Shown: positions 20,014-31,206, counted from the stretch's first letter. The stretch: DNA of 33,417 nucleotides from Symbiodinium natans (GCA_905221605.1 CAJNDS010000368.1:122501-155917); one strand, 5' to 3'. Numbers and translations: made by a program. The notes: a model not told the origin generated them from the sequence alone.

Positions 20014-22646
20014 TTTCTCATAAAGGCAGAAACTGGAAGACGTGCGCCCGGCATGCACGTAGCATCTGGAAAAGGCTTTCGCTCGGCAAACGCTGGTTTG
20101 TTCTAGGTGCTTCCCTTGATGCGGTTGTAAATTCAGCGTTTATGCACAACCGAAGCGTGGGCTCTTTGAAAGGAAGCGTGACCTTCAACCGAGTGCCCAA
20201 ACACTTCTGCGGCTTGCGGCTTATGTAGTTGGAAAGATACTACTGGCATAGTTCACATAGCCCTCACATGCTCCTTAGAATGCGGAGCCAGCCTTGCAGA
20301 AGCCGTGACCGTCAGCGCTCGTGCTGAGCTTTCAGCATGGTATGTAACTGCCGCAATCCATTCCCAAAGCTGACGCGACGTGAGTAGGAATCTGATAGCA
20401 GCTTAGATATGCTCCCGACATACCAGCTCCGTGCGTGAAAACTCCCTTGACGTCGCCATGTCAGATTTTCTTCCCTCATCCAGCGCCTCCAATGCGCAAA
20501 CCTGGATCCAACGGGATTTGGATACACCGATCCAGTGTCAGCAGCAGTACCAGGCGCACACTGGGGAAAGTCCGGTGAGCCAAATTGTTCATGCAGCTGA
20601 AGTCTTACAGAGCTGATTCGTCTGTCAGCCCCTGCCAGAATAACAAACATGGATTTGCTTGCGCAGGGGCAGCGCAACGACGTCCTCTCTCAGGCTGGGG
20701 CGGCAAGGACGCTCCAGAGGGGTTCTCCTCTTGCTACAAGTGTTGCAGGTTGCTCAGCCGTTTGGATTGGCATTGTACTGTAGTGTACCATGTGTACCCA
20801 CGTTCCAAAGTTATGGGCTCGGGAGTCAAGACTTGGCTAAACTCGCTTTGTGGCTGTTGCGTTGAAGCGGTCGCAAGCGGTCGCGAAGCGTCTGCCGGTG
20901 TCCCATGGGTCGTGCGAATCATCATCTCTCCATTTTTTTCGGAGCCTCCTGATCCAGAACATCCTCGGGGGCGGTTGGGAGGGGGTGGTGACCGGGTGGT
21001 GTTCATGAGCAGCTTGATTGCATTTGTCGCGCGCAGAGGAGGCAGGGTTCTCAGCACATAGATGTTTATTGCGATCGCACGGACCTCTCAAAGGGGTTTG
21101 GGCCTCTCCAGTCCCCTCACTCCCCTAAGCGCGTTCAAATTCCTCCGTATTTCCACCTTGCCATCCATTTTGCTTCAGCCCCTTGAATCTCTTGAAGCTT
21201 CTGGAGAGCGTAAGGCAGCGCAAGGGAGCTGACACGCATGTGGTTCCTAGGGCCCACCAAGTTTTGTTTGCACGAGCCTGCTGCAAGCAACAAGTTTTGG
21301 CAGCGAAGAGCCTTTGCTCAGGGGGTCAAGCGCTGGATGAAGTTCCAGCAGTACGACACGTTGAAGGGCGAGTTGCCGGACCTGTTCTGCGAGATGAAGA
21401 AAAGGTGCCTCCTGACTTCTTGTCCCAATGCCCTGGTGCGTCATCATGAAGTCTGTGTGCGTCAGGGTCCGGCGTGTTCGCCGACAAGCACATGCAGCCT
21501 TCCTGTAGGCCTGACGCCCAAAGGGGGTGGGGAGGGGCACTCTTTGTCGCCAGATTGAGGCGGGAGGGGGGGGGGACGAGATGCGGGGTTCCTGGAGGGG
21601 GGCTACTCCCGAACATCCGTCACTTTTGCGGGAGGGGGGGAGGGGCGGCGCGAACCTTGTGCGCGGGGTTGCAAGCATAAGGGCTTCGATATTGTTTTTT
21701 ACACGACAGCAGGCCGAGCTCACGGAGGATGACAACCGAGGAGGTCAAGCTGCTGGCGCCCTGCTTGCAGCATGCAGCAGGCCCGACTCAGGAAGCGTTA
21801 CCTGGACCTCCTGCATCTAAGCGCGTGGCAGACCCTCTACCTTGACGGAAGGGTTTTTGGAGGTGGCCCTCGCCATGAATCCGTGGTGACCTAGTGCTTG
21901 AAGATGCTGGTGATCGGGGATCTGGGCCGTGTCTACGAGATCGGCCGGATCTTCCAACAATGGCATCGGCCTAGCCCCCAACCCACGCGCTGACTGCAAG
22001 GACATCATGGACATGATTGCGGAGCTCGGAAAAGCTCCATGGCGTTCAATGACCGACGAGCTGGTGACAAAGCGGCACCCGCCGAAGGAAGAAAAACATA
22101 CGGCTGTCTTCAGTTGGCATGCTCTAGGTTCAGTGCATGCAGTGCGTCATTCCTGCTGTGCAGCGTAGGGCTGGGGCTCGACCTTTGAGGTGGTGCAGGC
22201 TTTCAGTTTAAGGTCTGCTGTCTTCTCCTTCGAGTGCAGTTGTCGACTCGTGTGTCACGGACAAATGCACTTGCGCTGACGTGGCTGTACCTCTATCGGT
22301 TAGCCCTTCCCTGGCTCCGGAACCCTCGCAGAGCCTTATGTCATCTCTGCTAAATTCTTGTGCGAATCCTGGCATCTAAATTCGGCCCTGTGCATGCCTG
22401 TTGGGCCCGTTTGCCTGTGGGTCTTTCGCCTTTGAGTCGCTACTGAGCTGGAGGTCCATGCTCCATGAACTGGGCTGCCTGTGTCTTAGAGGCGTGCTCC
22501 TCTCACTCTGCGGACTTGGTTGTGGATGTGCCTTGTTCTGCTCACACGCGCGTTAAGTTTCAAAACTTTCCCCGAAGCCTTGAGCATCTACGAGCGAGCC
22601 CCTTTACCGTACCTATCAGGGTTCTCCTCCTGTCTCCGGCTCCAGA
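20014..22646. repeat. Segmental repeat unit B with 36-bp leader
   Basis: The main body 20051-22508 is a near-perfect copy of unit A. It is preceded at 20014-20049 by a 36-bp sequence (TTTCTCATAAAGG to ACGTGCGCCC) that reappears at 22732-22767, just before unit C, with two differences. B lacks the 90 bp that A and C share before the GCATGCACGTAGC point, so its left junction is abrupt. At the right end B has 60 bp (22509-22568) that A lacks. The candidate exons of A are present at 20458-20574 and 21238-21435. Confidence 0.95.
21733..22085 (+). pseudogene. Lysyl-tRNA synthetase-like pseudogene, copy B
   Basis: This is the unit B copy of the fragment at 15308-15660, with the same frameshifts and stops. 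The single difference noticed, near 21880 (ATCGG in A, ATCCG in B), does not repair it. Decay therefore happened before the A/B duplication. No function is expected. Confidence 0.72.
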
Positions 22647-22968
22647 TTGTAGGGAGAGGTCTTTGGGGAACCACGTTCAAGAGTGTTCATGAATGAAAGC
22701 TCTTCGCGGCACGTTTGTTTATCGGATCCCGTTTCTCGTAAAGGGAGAAACTGGAAGACGTGCGCCCCAAGCGAAGCCCACCCTACAAGGCCTTAGACGT
22801 GAGTGCAAAGAGCGGCAGGCCTTCACACCATCGGCGACGATCCCGAGGGTTGATCAAAGACCAAAGAGATCCGAGTTGAAACAAAAGGTTGTGTGCTGCA
22901 ACTGCTGGGTTGTTTTCCGAAAATCTGCCTCCCCTTAGTCCCAACATTCATGAGCGTGTCGCTGCCAT
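22647..22968. other. Spacer between units B and C
   Basis: Contains the second copy of the 36-bp sequence (22732-22767). An 81-codon frame (22693-22938) is open but has no recognisable motif, and I do not call it a gene. Confidence 0.5.
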
Positions 22969-24781
22969 GCCCCAGCGTGCCCGGCGGGGTTGTCGGGGCT
23001 TGGAGGGGCACTGCGCTGAGAAAAGCCAGTGACCAGGCCAGTGAAAAGTCTGAATGGGGCATGCACGTAGCATCGAAAAGGCTTTCGCTCGGCAAACGCT
23101 GGTTTGTTCTAGGTGCTTCCCTTGATGCGGCTGTAAATTCAGCGTTTATGCACAACCGAAGCGTGGGCTCTTTGAAAGGAAGCGTGACCTTCAACCGAGT
23201 GCCCAAACACTTCTGCGGCTTGCGGCTTATGTAGTTGGAAAGATACTACTGGCATAGTTCACATAGCCCTCACATGCTCCTTAGAATGCGGAGCCAGCCT
23301 TGCAGAAGCCGTGACCGTCAGCGCTCGTGCTGAGCTTTCAGCATGGTATGTAACTGCCGCAATCCATTCCCAAAGCTGACGCGACGTGAGTAGGAATCTG
23401 ATAGCAGCTTAGATATGCTCCCGACATACCAGCTCCGTGCGTGAAAACTCCCTTGACGTCGCCATGTCAGATTTTCTTCCCTCATCCAGCGCCTCCAATG
23501 CGCAAACCTGGATCCAACGAGATTTGGATACACCGATCCAGTGTCAGCAGCAGTACCAGGCGCACACTGGGGAAAGTCCGGTGAGCCAAATTGTTCATGC
23601 AGCTGAAGTCTTACAGAGCTGATTCGTCTGTCAGCCCCTGCCAGAATAACAAACATGGATTTGCTTGCGCAGGGGCAGCGCAACGACGTCCTCTCTCAGG
23701 CTGGGGCGGCAAGGACGCTCCAGAGGGGTTCTCCTCTTGCTACAAGTGTTGCAGGTTGCTCAGCCGTTTGGATTGGCATTGTACTGTAGTGTACCATGTG
23801 TACCCACGTTCCAAAGTTATGGGCTCGGGAGTCAAGACTTGGCTAAACTCGCTTTGTGGCTGTTGCGTTGAAGCGGTCGCAAGCGGTCGCGAAGCGTCTG
23901 CCGGTGTCCCATGGGTCGTGCGAATCATCATCTCTCCATTTTTTCGGAGCCTCCTGATCCAGAACATCCTCGGGGGCGGTTGGGAGGGGGTGGTGACCGG
24001 GTTCGTGAGCAGCTTGATTGCATTTGTCGCGCGCAGAGGAGGCAGGGTTCTCAGCACATAGATGTTTATTGCGATCGCACGGACCTCTCAAATCAAAGCA
24101 CTCGCAAAGCTGCCCTCCACCCCTAGGATGCCACACCCTGCCGGGTTTGGGCCTCTCCCTTCCCCTCACTGCCTAAGCGCGTTCAAGTTCATCCATATTA
24201 CCACCGCGCCATCCTCTGGAAATTCCCTTGATCCATTGTATTTTGCTTCAGCCCCTTGCGTCTCTTGAAGCTTCTGGAGAGCGTAAGGCCGCGCAAGGGA
24301 GCTGACACGCATGTGGTTCCTAGGGCCCACCAAGTTTTGTTTGCACGAGCCTGCTGCAAGCAACAAGTTTTGGCAGCGAAGAGCCTTTGCTCAGGGGGTC
24401 AAGCGCTGGATGAAGTTCCAGCAGTACGACACGTTGAAGGGCGAGTTGCCGGACCTGTTCTGCGAGATGAAGAAAAGGTGCCTCCTGACTTCTTGTCCCA
24501 ATGCCCTGGTGCGTCATCATGAAGTCTGTGTGCGTCAGGGTCCGGCGTGTTCGCCGACAAGCACATGCAGCCTTCCTGTAGGCCTGACGCCCAAAGGGGG
24601 TGGGGAGGGGCACTCTTTGTCACCAGATTGAGGGGAGGGGGGGGGGGGACGAGATGCGACTCCCGAAGCCTGTCACCTGAAGGGCGAAAAGGCTACTCCT
24701 GGCCTGCCATGGGGTTCCTGGAGGGCTACTCCCGAACATCCGTCACTTTTTGCGGGAGGGGGCGGCGGCGCGAACCTTGTG
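22969..24781. repeat. Segmental repeat unit C (truncated)
   Basis: Parallel to unit A from 13536 but with many length differences, and it ends abruptly at GCGAACCTTGTG (24781), matching A at 15237. C therefore lacks the lysyl-tRNA synthetase pseudogene. C carries about 47 bp near 24093-24145, a shorter piece near 24214-24240, and about 57 bp near 24655-24715 that A and B have lost, mostly between short direct repeats. Other stretches, such as 24300-24620, are identical to A. It is the more diverged copy. Confidence 0.93.
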
Positions 24782-24866
24782 ATGGAATCAATCCCAGCCA
24801 GCCCTACCAAGCGAGCATGCGTCAAAGCATATGATTCCAGACCGTTTGTTTTGTCTCATGCTGGTC

Positions 24867-25056
24867 TTTACAGTATCTGCAGCGCCTGAAAACTCAGAAA
24901 TGCTGCTACGTACAGTATGTTTACAGTACTTGCAGCCTCCGCAAAGTCAGAAATGCTGCTATTTACAGTATTTGCAGCCTTTAACATCGCGGAAATGCTG
25001 CTACTTTACAGTATTTGCAGAACACGGAAATTCTGCTATTTGCAGTATTTGCCAAG
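24867..25056. repeat. Tandem array of TTTACAGTATTTGCAG / GAAATGCTGCTA units
   Basis: Four to five diverged units of about 40-55 bp, each with TACAGTATTTGCAG or a close variant followed by GAAATGCTGCTA. Open frames through it encode repeated SICSICR-like peptides and are not coding. Two copies of GAGCCACACCTT followed by A-runs sit just after it (25069-25110). Confidence 0.88.
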
Positions 25057-25825
25057 CCAAACCGAGCCACACCTTCAAAAAAAACACGTCGGAGCCACAC
25101 CTTTAAAAACACAAACCTCCGCCGGCTGGGCGGGCATCTGGTTTGGGGGTTTGGGGCGGGGGAGTGCGGGGGTTTAGGCGGAGGCGGGGAGTTGAGGGCG
25201 CGGGTTGGCCAGTCTGCTTCGAAGCCATAGGAGGCACCGGAATTTCCTTCGTCAACAAAGACACATGATTGAAAAAGGAAGATGAGCTCCACTTAAGTTT
25301 CAAGTTTCGAGTGCCGGTCGAAGCAAACTCGACCTAAGACTAAGAATTGGGCAGCAATGGAAGGGGTTGAGGGCCGTTTCGGGTTTCAGGCTTGTACTCC
25401 TTTCTCTCCCACAAGCCACAAGCTACACACCTCAGCCTTCAGCTTTCCCTAAGTCCCCGGCAGCAATCGAACCTCCATCCTCTGCTTTTGACTCTCCTGG
25501 TTTTGCCGCTTCCCTCGGCCATTGATCGGAGCTTTTGCCAAAACTAGTTTGCGTGGCGTCGGGTCAAGGTACTAGGGTTGTCATATTAACTTTGTGGGAG
25601 AAGAGACATGTACGGTTTTTGAAGGATGGCATGCGTGAACCTCTCCATATCAGACGCCATTCAGGTTAGAAATCCACAGGGCCTGGACTTCTGAACAGGT
25701 GCACGCAGACTTGAAAGGGTTTTGCGAAACAGGAATACGTGTGTAGGGCCACTTTTTTTAATAGACGCTGCCCTTTTGGTGCAACCTCGAAAGACAAAGG
25801 GAGCCGACCGACACTGCTCCAGGTT
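25057..25825. other. Spacer without a recognised gene
   Basis: Includes a G-rich stretch at about 25140-25200 and ordinary sequence after it. No exon or known repeat was identified on either strand. Confidence 0.5.
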
Positions 25826-25890
25826 GTAATAAACCCTACACCCGACACCCTAAACCCCAAACCCTAAACCCTAGACCCTAAACCCCAACA
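25826..25890. repeat. Interstitial telomere-type CCCTAAA tract
   Basis: About seven units of CCCTAAA or one-base variants (CCCTACA, CCCGACA, CCCCAAA, CCCTAGA). The strand is opposite to that of the minisatellite at 16398-16873. It ends about 137 bp before the start of the RCC1-like gene. Confidence 0.93.
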
Positions 25891-26027
25891 GCAGCCAACA
25901 AAGAAAGGCGCCTCTCAGCTGGCTGGCCCGGCAGCAACAACGAGAAGGCCCCAAACACAGTTGGCCTTATGCAGCAGCCACCTCCTTTCAAGGACCCAGG
26001 TTTGCAGTCAGGCTCGCTGGGATAGCT

Positions 26028-27185
26028 ATGGCCATCGAGCACCTGAAAGCATGCGGCCTGCATGTCCTGGCCCGCGACCTCCACCACCTCTGCTGGCTCC
26101 TGGCCGACATGCGCAAGAGCCAAAACTCTGTCAAACAAGCGGCCCTCGCAAACCTGGCCCGGGAGGTGGTGCTGCCCTTCTTGGCTGTGAAGTTTCGCTC
26201 CGGGTCCTTGTGCCCGATTGCAGCAGCAGATGTGTCAACATTCGCAATCAGTGATGGCGGTCAGCTGCATGGTTTCGGAGGCATCGATGTTGCTCCGGTG
26301 GTTGCGGCAGCTGCAGGCCAGTGCGAAGTGCCGCCCGACCTTGGTCCGGTGGTTGCGGTGGCTGCAGGAGCATGCCACACCTGCGCCGTCAAGGTGACTG
26401 GCGAACTGGTTTGCTTCGGAAAAAATTTTTACAGGCAATGCGATGTGCCGCCCGACCTTGGTCCGGTGGTTGCGGTGGCGGCAGGAGGCCGCCACACCTG
26501 CGCCGTGAAGGCGAGTGGCGAGCTGGTATGCTTCGGATGGAACTCCGACGGCCGGTGCGATGTGCCACCCGACCTCGGTCCGGTGGTTGCGGTGGCTGCA
26601 GGATTGGCACACATCTGCACCGTAACGGTGAGTGGCGAGCTGGTTTGTTTCGGATCGAATCGCCAAGGCCAGTGTGACGTGCCGCCCGACCTTGGTCTGG
26701 TGGTTGTGGTGGCTGCAGGGGAGAAACACACCTGCGCCGTGAAGGCGAGCGGCGAGCTGGTTTGCTTCGGATGGAATCGGCAAGGCCAGTGCAATGTGCC
26801 GCCCGACCTTGGTCCGGTGGTTGCGGTGGCTGCGGGAGATCAGCACACCTGCGCCGTGAAGGTGAGCGGCGAGCTGGTTTGCTTCGGAAGGAATGACCAC
26901 GGCCAGTGCGATGTGCCTCCCGACCTTGGTCCGGTGGTTGCGGTGGCTGCAGGATGGCAGCACACCTGCGCCGTAACGGTGAGTGGCCAGCTGGTTTGCT
27001 TCGGAGAGAATGGCAAAGGCCTGTACGGTGTTCCGTCAGACTTTCAAGTTCAGTTTGCCCTGCCTCCGACGAGAGGCATCCCCGTGCCCAATCCGGAAGA
27101 GGGACTCGAAGTTGTGCAGCGTGTCAACCATCTGGAGCCCGCCGCCGACATTGCGGAAGAGGAGGGCACAGCCATCGTGGCTTAG
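26028..27185 (+). CDS. RCC1/BLIP-II-like beta-propeller protein, intronless
   Basis: 385 codons. Residues 1 to about 65 are an alpha-helical lead (MAIEHLKACGLHVLARDLHH). Residues about 66-96 hold one worn blade. Residues 97-331 are six near-identical 39-residue repeats with the core HTCAVKxSGELVCFG and GQCDVPPDLGPVVAVAAG. The pattern AAGxxHTCxVxxxGxLxCFGxNxxGQ is that of RCC1-type propellers; the short 39-residue period is closer to BLIP-II/ATS1-like proteins than to classical RCC1 (about 51 residues). Seven blades would close a propeller. Such proteins are usually protein-binding scaffolds, sometimes for small GTPases; no enzymatic domain is visible. The tail after residue 335 is acidic and ends EEEGTAIVA. 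No intron is needed. The strand-opposite long frame is a shadow of the repeats. Confidence 0.88.
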   Translation: MAIEHLKACGLHVLARDLHHLCWLLADMRKSQNSVKQAALANLAREVVLPFLAVKFRSGSLCPIAAADVSTFAISDGGQLHGFGGIDVAPVVAAAAGQCEVPPDLGPVVAVAAGACHTCAVKVTGELVCFGKNFYRQCDVPPDLGPVVAVAAGGRHTCAVKASGELVCFGWNSDGRCDVPPDLGPVVAVAAGLAHICTVTVSGELVCFGSNRQGQCDVPPDLGLVVVVAAGEKHTCAVKASGELVCFGWNRQGQCNVPPDLGPVVAVAAGDQHTCAVKVSGELVCFGRNDHGQCDVPPDLGPVVAVAAGWQHTCAVTVSGQLVCFGENGKGLYGVPSDFQVQFALPPTRGIPVPNPEEGLEVVQRVNHLEPAADIAEEEGTAIVA

Positions 27186-27239
27186 CAGGAGGCAGGAGGC
27201 GTCCTGGATCGAGCACAACGCCGGCTCTGGATGGCATGG

Positions 27240-27750
27240 CGAAGCCATGCAGTCGGAGACGCACGTGGCCCAGCCACTCACGTCCTTCACGCGTGTCGTG
27301 CTGCTGAAGTACAGCCGCTCGCACGCGGCGTTCAAGAAGGCTTTCAGAGCAATCTGCGGAGTTCCAGCCGTACCGGAGGTCCCTGCAGGAAGCAGGATTC
27401 GACTGGCTCCTGCCCTCTGGTGCCAAGGTCCTCATGGAACCCAGCCGTTTCCGCGCGATCCGCGACCATCTGGCGACGACGACTCGTCTGCGGCCACATC
27501 GTGGTGACGGAGGAGTCGGAGGATTTGGTGAGGTAAGTGCTAGGCTGCTAGGCAGCTGCCTCGCTCTCTGGGCGTCGTGCCCCGCAGCTCCTGAAACATC
27601 GCCTACACGGGCGCCAATGATAAATTGGTGCTGCTGAGCCGCTCCTTCCTGAACATCTCTTCGACCTCCCTCGCCAACGCTGAATCCGTCACCCAGTCCA
27701 CCACGGAGGCGCGCACGTCCCGGTGATATCACGGCACGAACCCTCGGAGT
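27240..27750 (+). pseudogene. Decayed coding stretch downstream of the RCC1-like gene
   Basis: Protein-like pieces succeed each other in changing frames. THVAQPLTSFTRVVLLKYSR (about 27258-27320) is in one frame, then YRRSLQEAGFDWLLPSGAKV and MEPSRFRAIRDHLATT (about 27372-27480) in the next. HIVVTEESEDLVR (about 27496-27534) is in a third, and finally SRSFLNISSTSLANAESVTQ and STTEARTS (27637-27720), broken by an in-frame TGA at 27724. The order and style recall a C-terminal module I associate with many predicted dinoflagellate proteins, but I cannot name it. Some frame changes could be introns (an AG lies before 27590), but the TGA and the abrupt +1 changes favour a pseudogene. Confidence 0.5.
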
Positions 27751-28680
27751 ACTGACCGAGAGATTTGCAAATGCAGTGAGGGCTACCAGCTGACGCCGTT
27801 TCCATGAAGCATCTGTTGTGCAGTTGCCAGCTGCTGCGTTGTTGCGGAGAGACTTGCTCTTAGCTTCCTCCCAGTAACGTTCAGGCTGCGGTTGCCAGGA
27901 ACTGTGAGAAGTGGGCGTTGTGCTTGTTGTCATTGAGGTCTCTTTTGAGACATACACGATATCCACAGCTTTAAACTCAAAATCTATGCGCTTCATGGTA
28001 CATCTTGTAGGGACGCACCTCGAGGCTGTTTCTTGATTTTTCTTGAGTCTCCCTTTGTGGAGAGACTCGCTCTTAGCTTCCTCCGTGCATGTGGCCAAAT
28101 GGTGACGAACTCGTTGCCATAGATTCGGCTGCAGCCAGATCAGAAATAGCAGCGCATCGAAAGTATACAACTGGCAGATCAGAGTAGTGAGTTTCGATCT
28201 CAATCAAATCATATACTCGCAGTGCAGTGTTGGCAGCACGCAGTGCACAACGATTGGGTGCCATAATAAGCAGCTACGCTTGCTCATGTTGCGGTTGTTT
28301 CGCCGAGGTTTCAGTGGTTTCGGGCCTTCGGGTAGCTGAAGCCGCGTGAAGGCCATCTCAAAGTGTCAAGCTCCGAGGCCCCTCAAGCTGCCGAGCCTGC
28401 AAAGTCCGCAGGGCTCTAGCCCCTGCCTTAGCTGCGCGGAGCGCTTCGCGAACAGAAGCCTCGCTGGAACACCCCCCGCTTGTGCTAGAAAGAACCCCTC
28501 AGCACCCACATTTGCGATTCTTGTACAGAAGTCTAAGTCTACAGGGCCAGCACAAGAACCTTTCAGCATCCTTCCTCCCTTCGGCGAAGCTGGTGCTGGC
28601 AATTCCGGGATTTTCCTGATGTCGGGTCCCCTGCAGAGAGGCCTTGTGCGCGATGTGCTCTTGTCATCTCGTCCACCAGT
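27751..28680. other. Spacer without a confident gene
   Basis: GGAGAGACTTGCTCTTAGC at 27845 recurs at 28060 as GGAGAGACTCGCTCTTAGC followed by the same TTCCTCC, a direct repeat 215 bp apart. A 118-codon frame (28346-28702) has no recognisable domain. Confidence 0.5.
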
Positions 28681-30130
28681 CCTGGACATCTGTGATCGCT
28701 GATGAGTAGGGTTTGGTGGTCGTGTTGCTACTGCTGCTCCTGGTGGAGCTGCGGTTTGTAGTTAGCAGCTGTAGTAGCAGCCAAGCAGTCGTAGCAGCAG
28801 AAACAGCCGTAGTCGCAGCCGAGTTGTCAGAGTAGCAGCCGTAGTCGTCGTCGCTGTCACTATCATGTTGGTTGTGGCTTTGGTTGTGGTGATTGTTTTG
28901 GTTGTGGTTCTTGCTGGTGCCGGTGCCTTTGCTGCTGTTGCGTCTGTTGCTCTATTGCATTCTTGTTGGCTTGGTTGTTGATCCTTGCACTTGTTTTTCA
29001 GCTCTACGCTGTCTGCATGTACTGGACTTTGCCGCATTCCAGCATTCTGCTCCGATTCTTTCGAATAATTACAGATCGACCTGTTCTCAACTCGAGTGAT
29101 GGGGTGGGAGTGATGAGACGAGGCCGGGCCCACGGCAATGGCGGCTGCTGCGTGGCGTGCTTCACAAAGGGAGTCGGCCATGCAGGCGGACGGTTCAGGG
29201 TCCGGTCTCCCAGGTGAAAACATGCGGCGGGTCACACCGGCAGGTCTGCCGAGAGATTTTGCAACCAGGAGGCATCTTGGTGGACTGGACTGCCAGCTCT
29301 TTGAGCTGTATGTTGTTGCGTTTCAGTTCGTTTCAGTGCGGGGCCTGCTTGACAGGGGACACGGCCAGATTCTCAAGAAGACCTTGGAGCAAGGCCCTGC
29401 GGACCTCACTGATCACTGATCATCAGAACCTGCCGCGCTACCGACACCCAAAGCTTCAACAAAATTCCCAAAGCCTTTTGCAGCGAGGATGGCTCATCTG
29501 TTGTCTGCACTCAATGTGGGGCACTGGTCGCCTGGTCAAGGTCGGAGGCTTCAAGAGCTGAGCAGATTTTCAGACCTTTCGCTCTGTCGCGTCCTAGCAC
29601 TCATGGGCACCTGCAATACCTGCAATATGTGAGTTTTATGGTGAACTCTGAACTGGGCAAAAGGCAAATGATCTGATGGCATAAGTGTGGCGCACGCCCG
29701 TGGTACTTGGTGTCATTGCGAGGCCGCGGATCCCCTGCAAGACGACGGCCCGGCACCAAGTCAAGTAGCCTCGTTTGCTGAGTTGCCCTCGAGAGTCGTG
29801 TGCTTGTTCAGGTAGTGGGCCGAACCACATGCAGCTGGACTAAGTCACCGTGGCATGCACCCCCCAGAATTCATCCAATACTTACTGCCAACGGATGTAG
29901 CCAGGGCTGCTTTGAGCACAGATCCGCGCAATGACACGGAGCGTAAAACGCTTCACCATCTGTGCATAGCGACCTCAGCAGCCTGCCAAAAAAGTGGAGA
30001 TTGTTTCTATTGAGCTGATATTTAAGCTTCTTGTGCTACTTGTGGGATTGCCACCCAGAGCTTCGATGCATCACGAATGGGCAGCGCTGAAGGGATCAGG
30101 GAGTCGCGGGGTGGGTCGTGCAGAAGGGCC
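28681..30130. repeat. Duplicated block D2 (partner at 11113-13470)
   Basis: Starts at exactly the same point as D1 and keeps the same order of pieces, but without the (CAG)n and CA/CG microsatellites. At about 29600 D2 passes from CACTCATGGG directly to unrelated sequence and rejoins D1 at GAGGCCGCGGATCCCCTGCA (29720). Candidate exons are at about 29487-29560, 29739-29813 and 29855-30010. Similarity becomes patchy after 29998 and ends near 30130. Confidence 0.88.
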
Positions 30131-31198
30131 ACAGGGCATCCAGAGCACGGGGAAGTAACCCTCTGATGTGGTCATTGCATGTGCTTGCCCCTGTGGTCTG
30201 GGCTCGACCTTCGTTAGTTTATGCCATCTTCCCCTCGTTCAACCGTCTTCATGTTTGTTTGGATTGTGCCCTGGCCGCAATTCTGCAACATCGTCGTAGT
30301 CAAGTTAGAATGTGTATTGCTGGCCACTATGCATGTTTGCCGCCAATGGCTAGCGGCTAGATGCGGCAGCTATTTCATTGTCTGCTGGCATGCAATCCGT
30401 AAGCTCTGACCCCACCATGGCAGAAGTCCACAGTGTGGATAGTGCGGGATGTTGCAGTCTCGCGGTGTTTCAGCACGGCATCCGATCAGCTTGCTTAAAA
30501 AATGTGGACATGTGTGGCCCGTTGTGGACCTTGCGGTTTCCTGTCGTGGGATCCTGTCAGTCCGAGGTACTCGCGCTGAGCTCCTTTAGCTGGCAGTGCT
30601 GTGCCGTGCGGACGTCGCTCACATCGTCCCTTCTGCAGCTTCAGTCTGGCACCGACCGGCATTCTCCGCAGCCGCAGCATTACTGGCAGCAGTTATGTGA
30701 TCAAATTGCACCAGCAGCTCGGCCTACTGGTGGAAGAGGTTACCAGGTGTGTAAGTGCAAGCAGATGCAACTTTGTGCCCGCGGCTTGTCCTCCCCAAAT
30801 CCCCAATCGGCCCTCCAGAAGCTTGTCTCTTCAGCCTCAGTATGTGCAGAGTTGCGTTCCAGTAGCCTCCCGCTCAGCCGAGCCCAAGCCACAAAAGCAA
30901 GATATCCACGTTCTCGTACGCAAACCACCATCATATTATGGGTACCCGGTCACTGCTGTCTGGCAGAGCACTTCAGGAGCACACCTGCGGGCAAGAGGCT
31001 TCGCCGAATGCTCCCAGCGTGTGGGGCTTAGATGGGCTCCAACTCAAAACAATTATCAGGTCGGCCAAGTTGAGAGAGATTTGAGTGAAAGAGTGAAATG
31101 GAATGAACGTCAGATCCCGAAAGAGCACCAGTATATGTCACCCCACTCGGAGTAGTTCCAGAGTTCCGTTCTTGAGGCTGGAAGGCCGTCTGCCGCAG
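30131..31198. other. Region upstream of the fucosyltransferase-like gene; possible exons not resolved
   Basis: Two long open frames overlap (30378-31031 and 30601-31155). The second contains KPQKQDIHVLVRKPPSYYGY, which reads somewhat like protein, but no domain is recognised and both cannot be real. The missing N-terminal part of the next gene, such as a membrane anchor, should lie here if the gene is complete. Confidence 0.4.
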
Positions 31199-31206
31199 AT
31201 TGCCCC

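Noticed and set aside
22693-22938. 81-codon frame between units B and C
   Set aside because: It includes the 36-bp repeat and has no recognisable motif or splice context.
26235-26963. 242-codon minus-strand frame with repeated HRNHRTKVGRHIALA
   Set aside because: It is the reverse complement of the six RCC1-like blades; the + strand carries the family signature.
27124-28203. 359-codon open frame on the minus strand
   Set aside because: It runs antisense to recognisable protein pieces on the + strand, has no domain, and includes low-complexity arginine-rich stretches; it is an antisense shadow.
30378-31155. Two overlapping frames of 217 and 184 codons as independent genes
   Set aside because: They overlap in different frames, show no domain, and cannot both be coding; at most part of one is an upstream exon of the fucosyltransferase-like gene.
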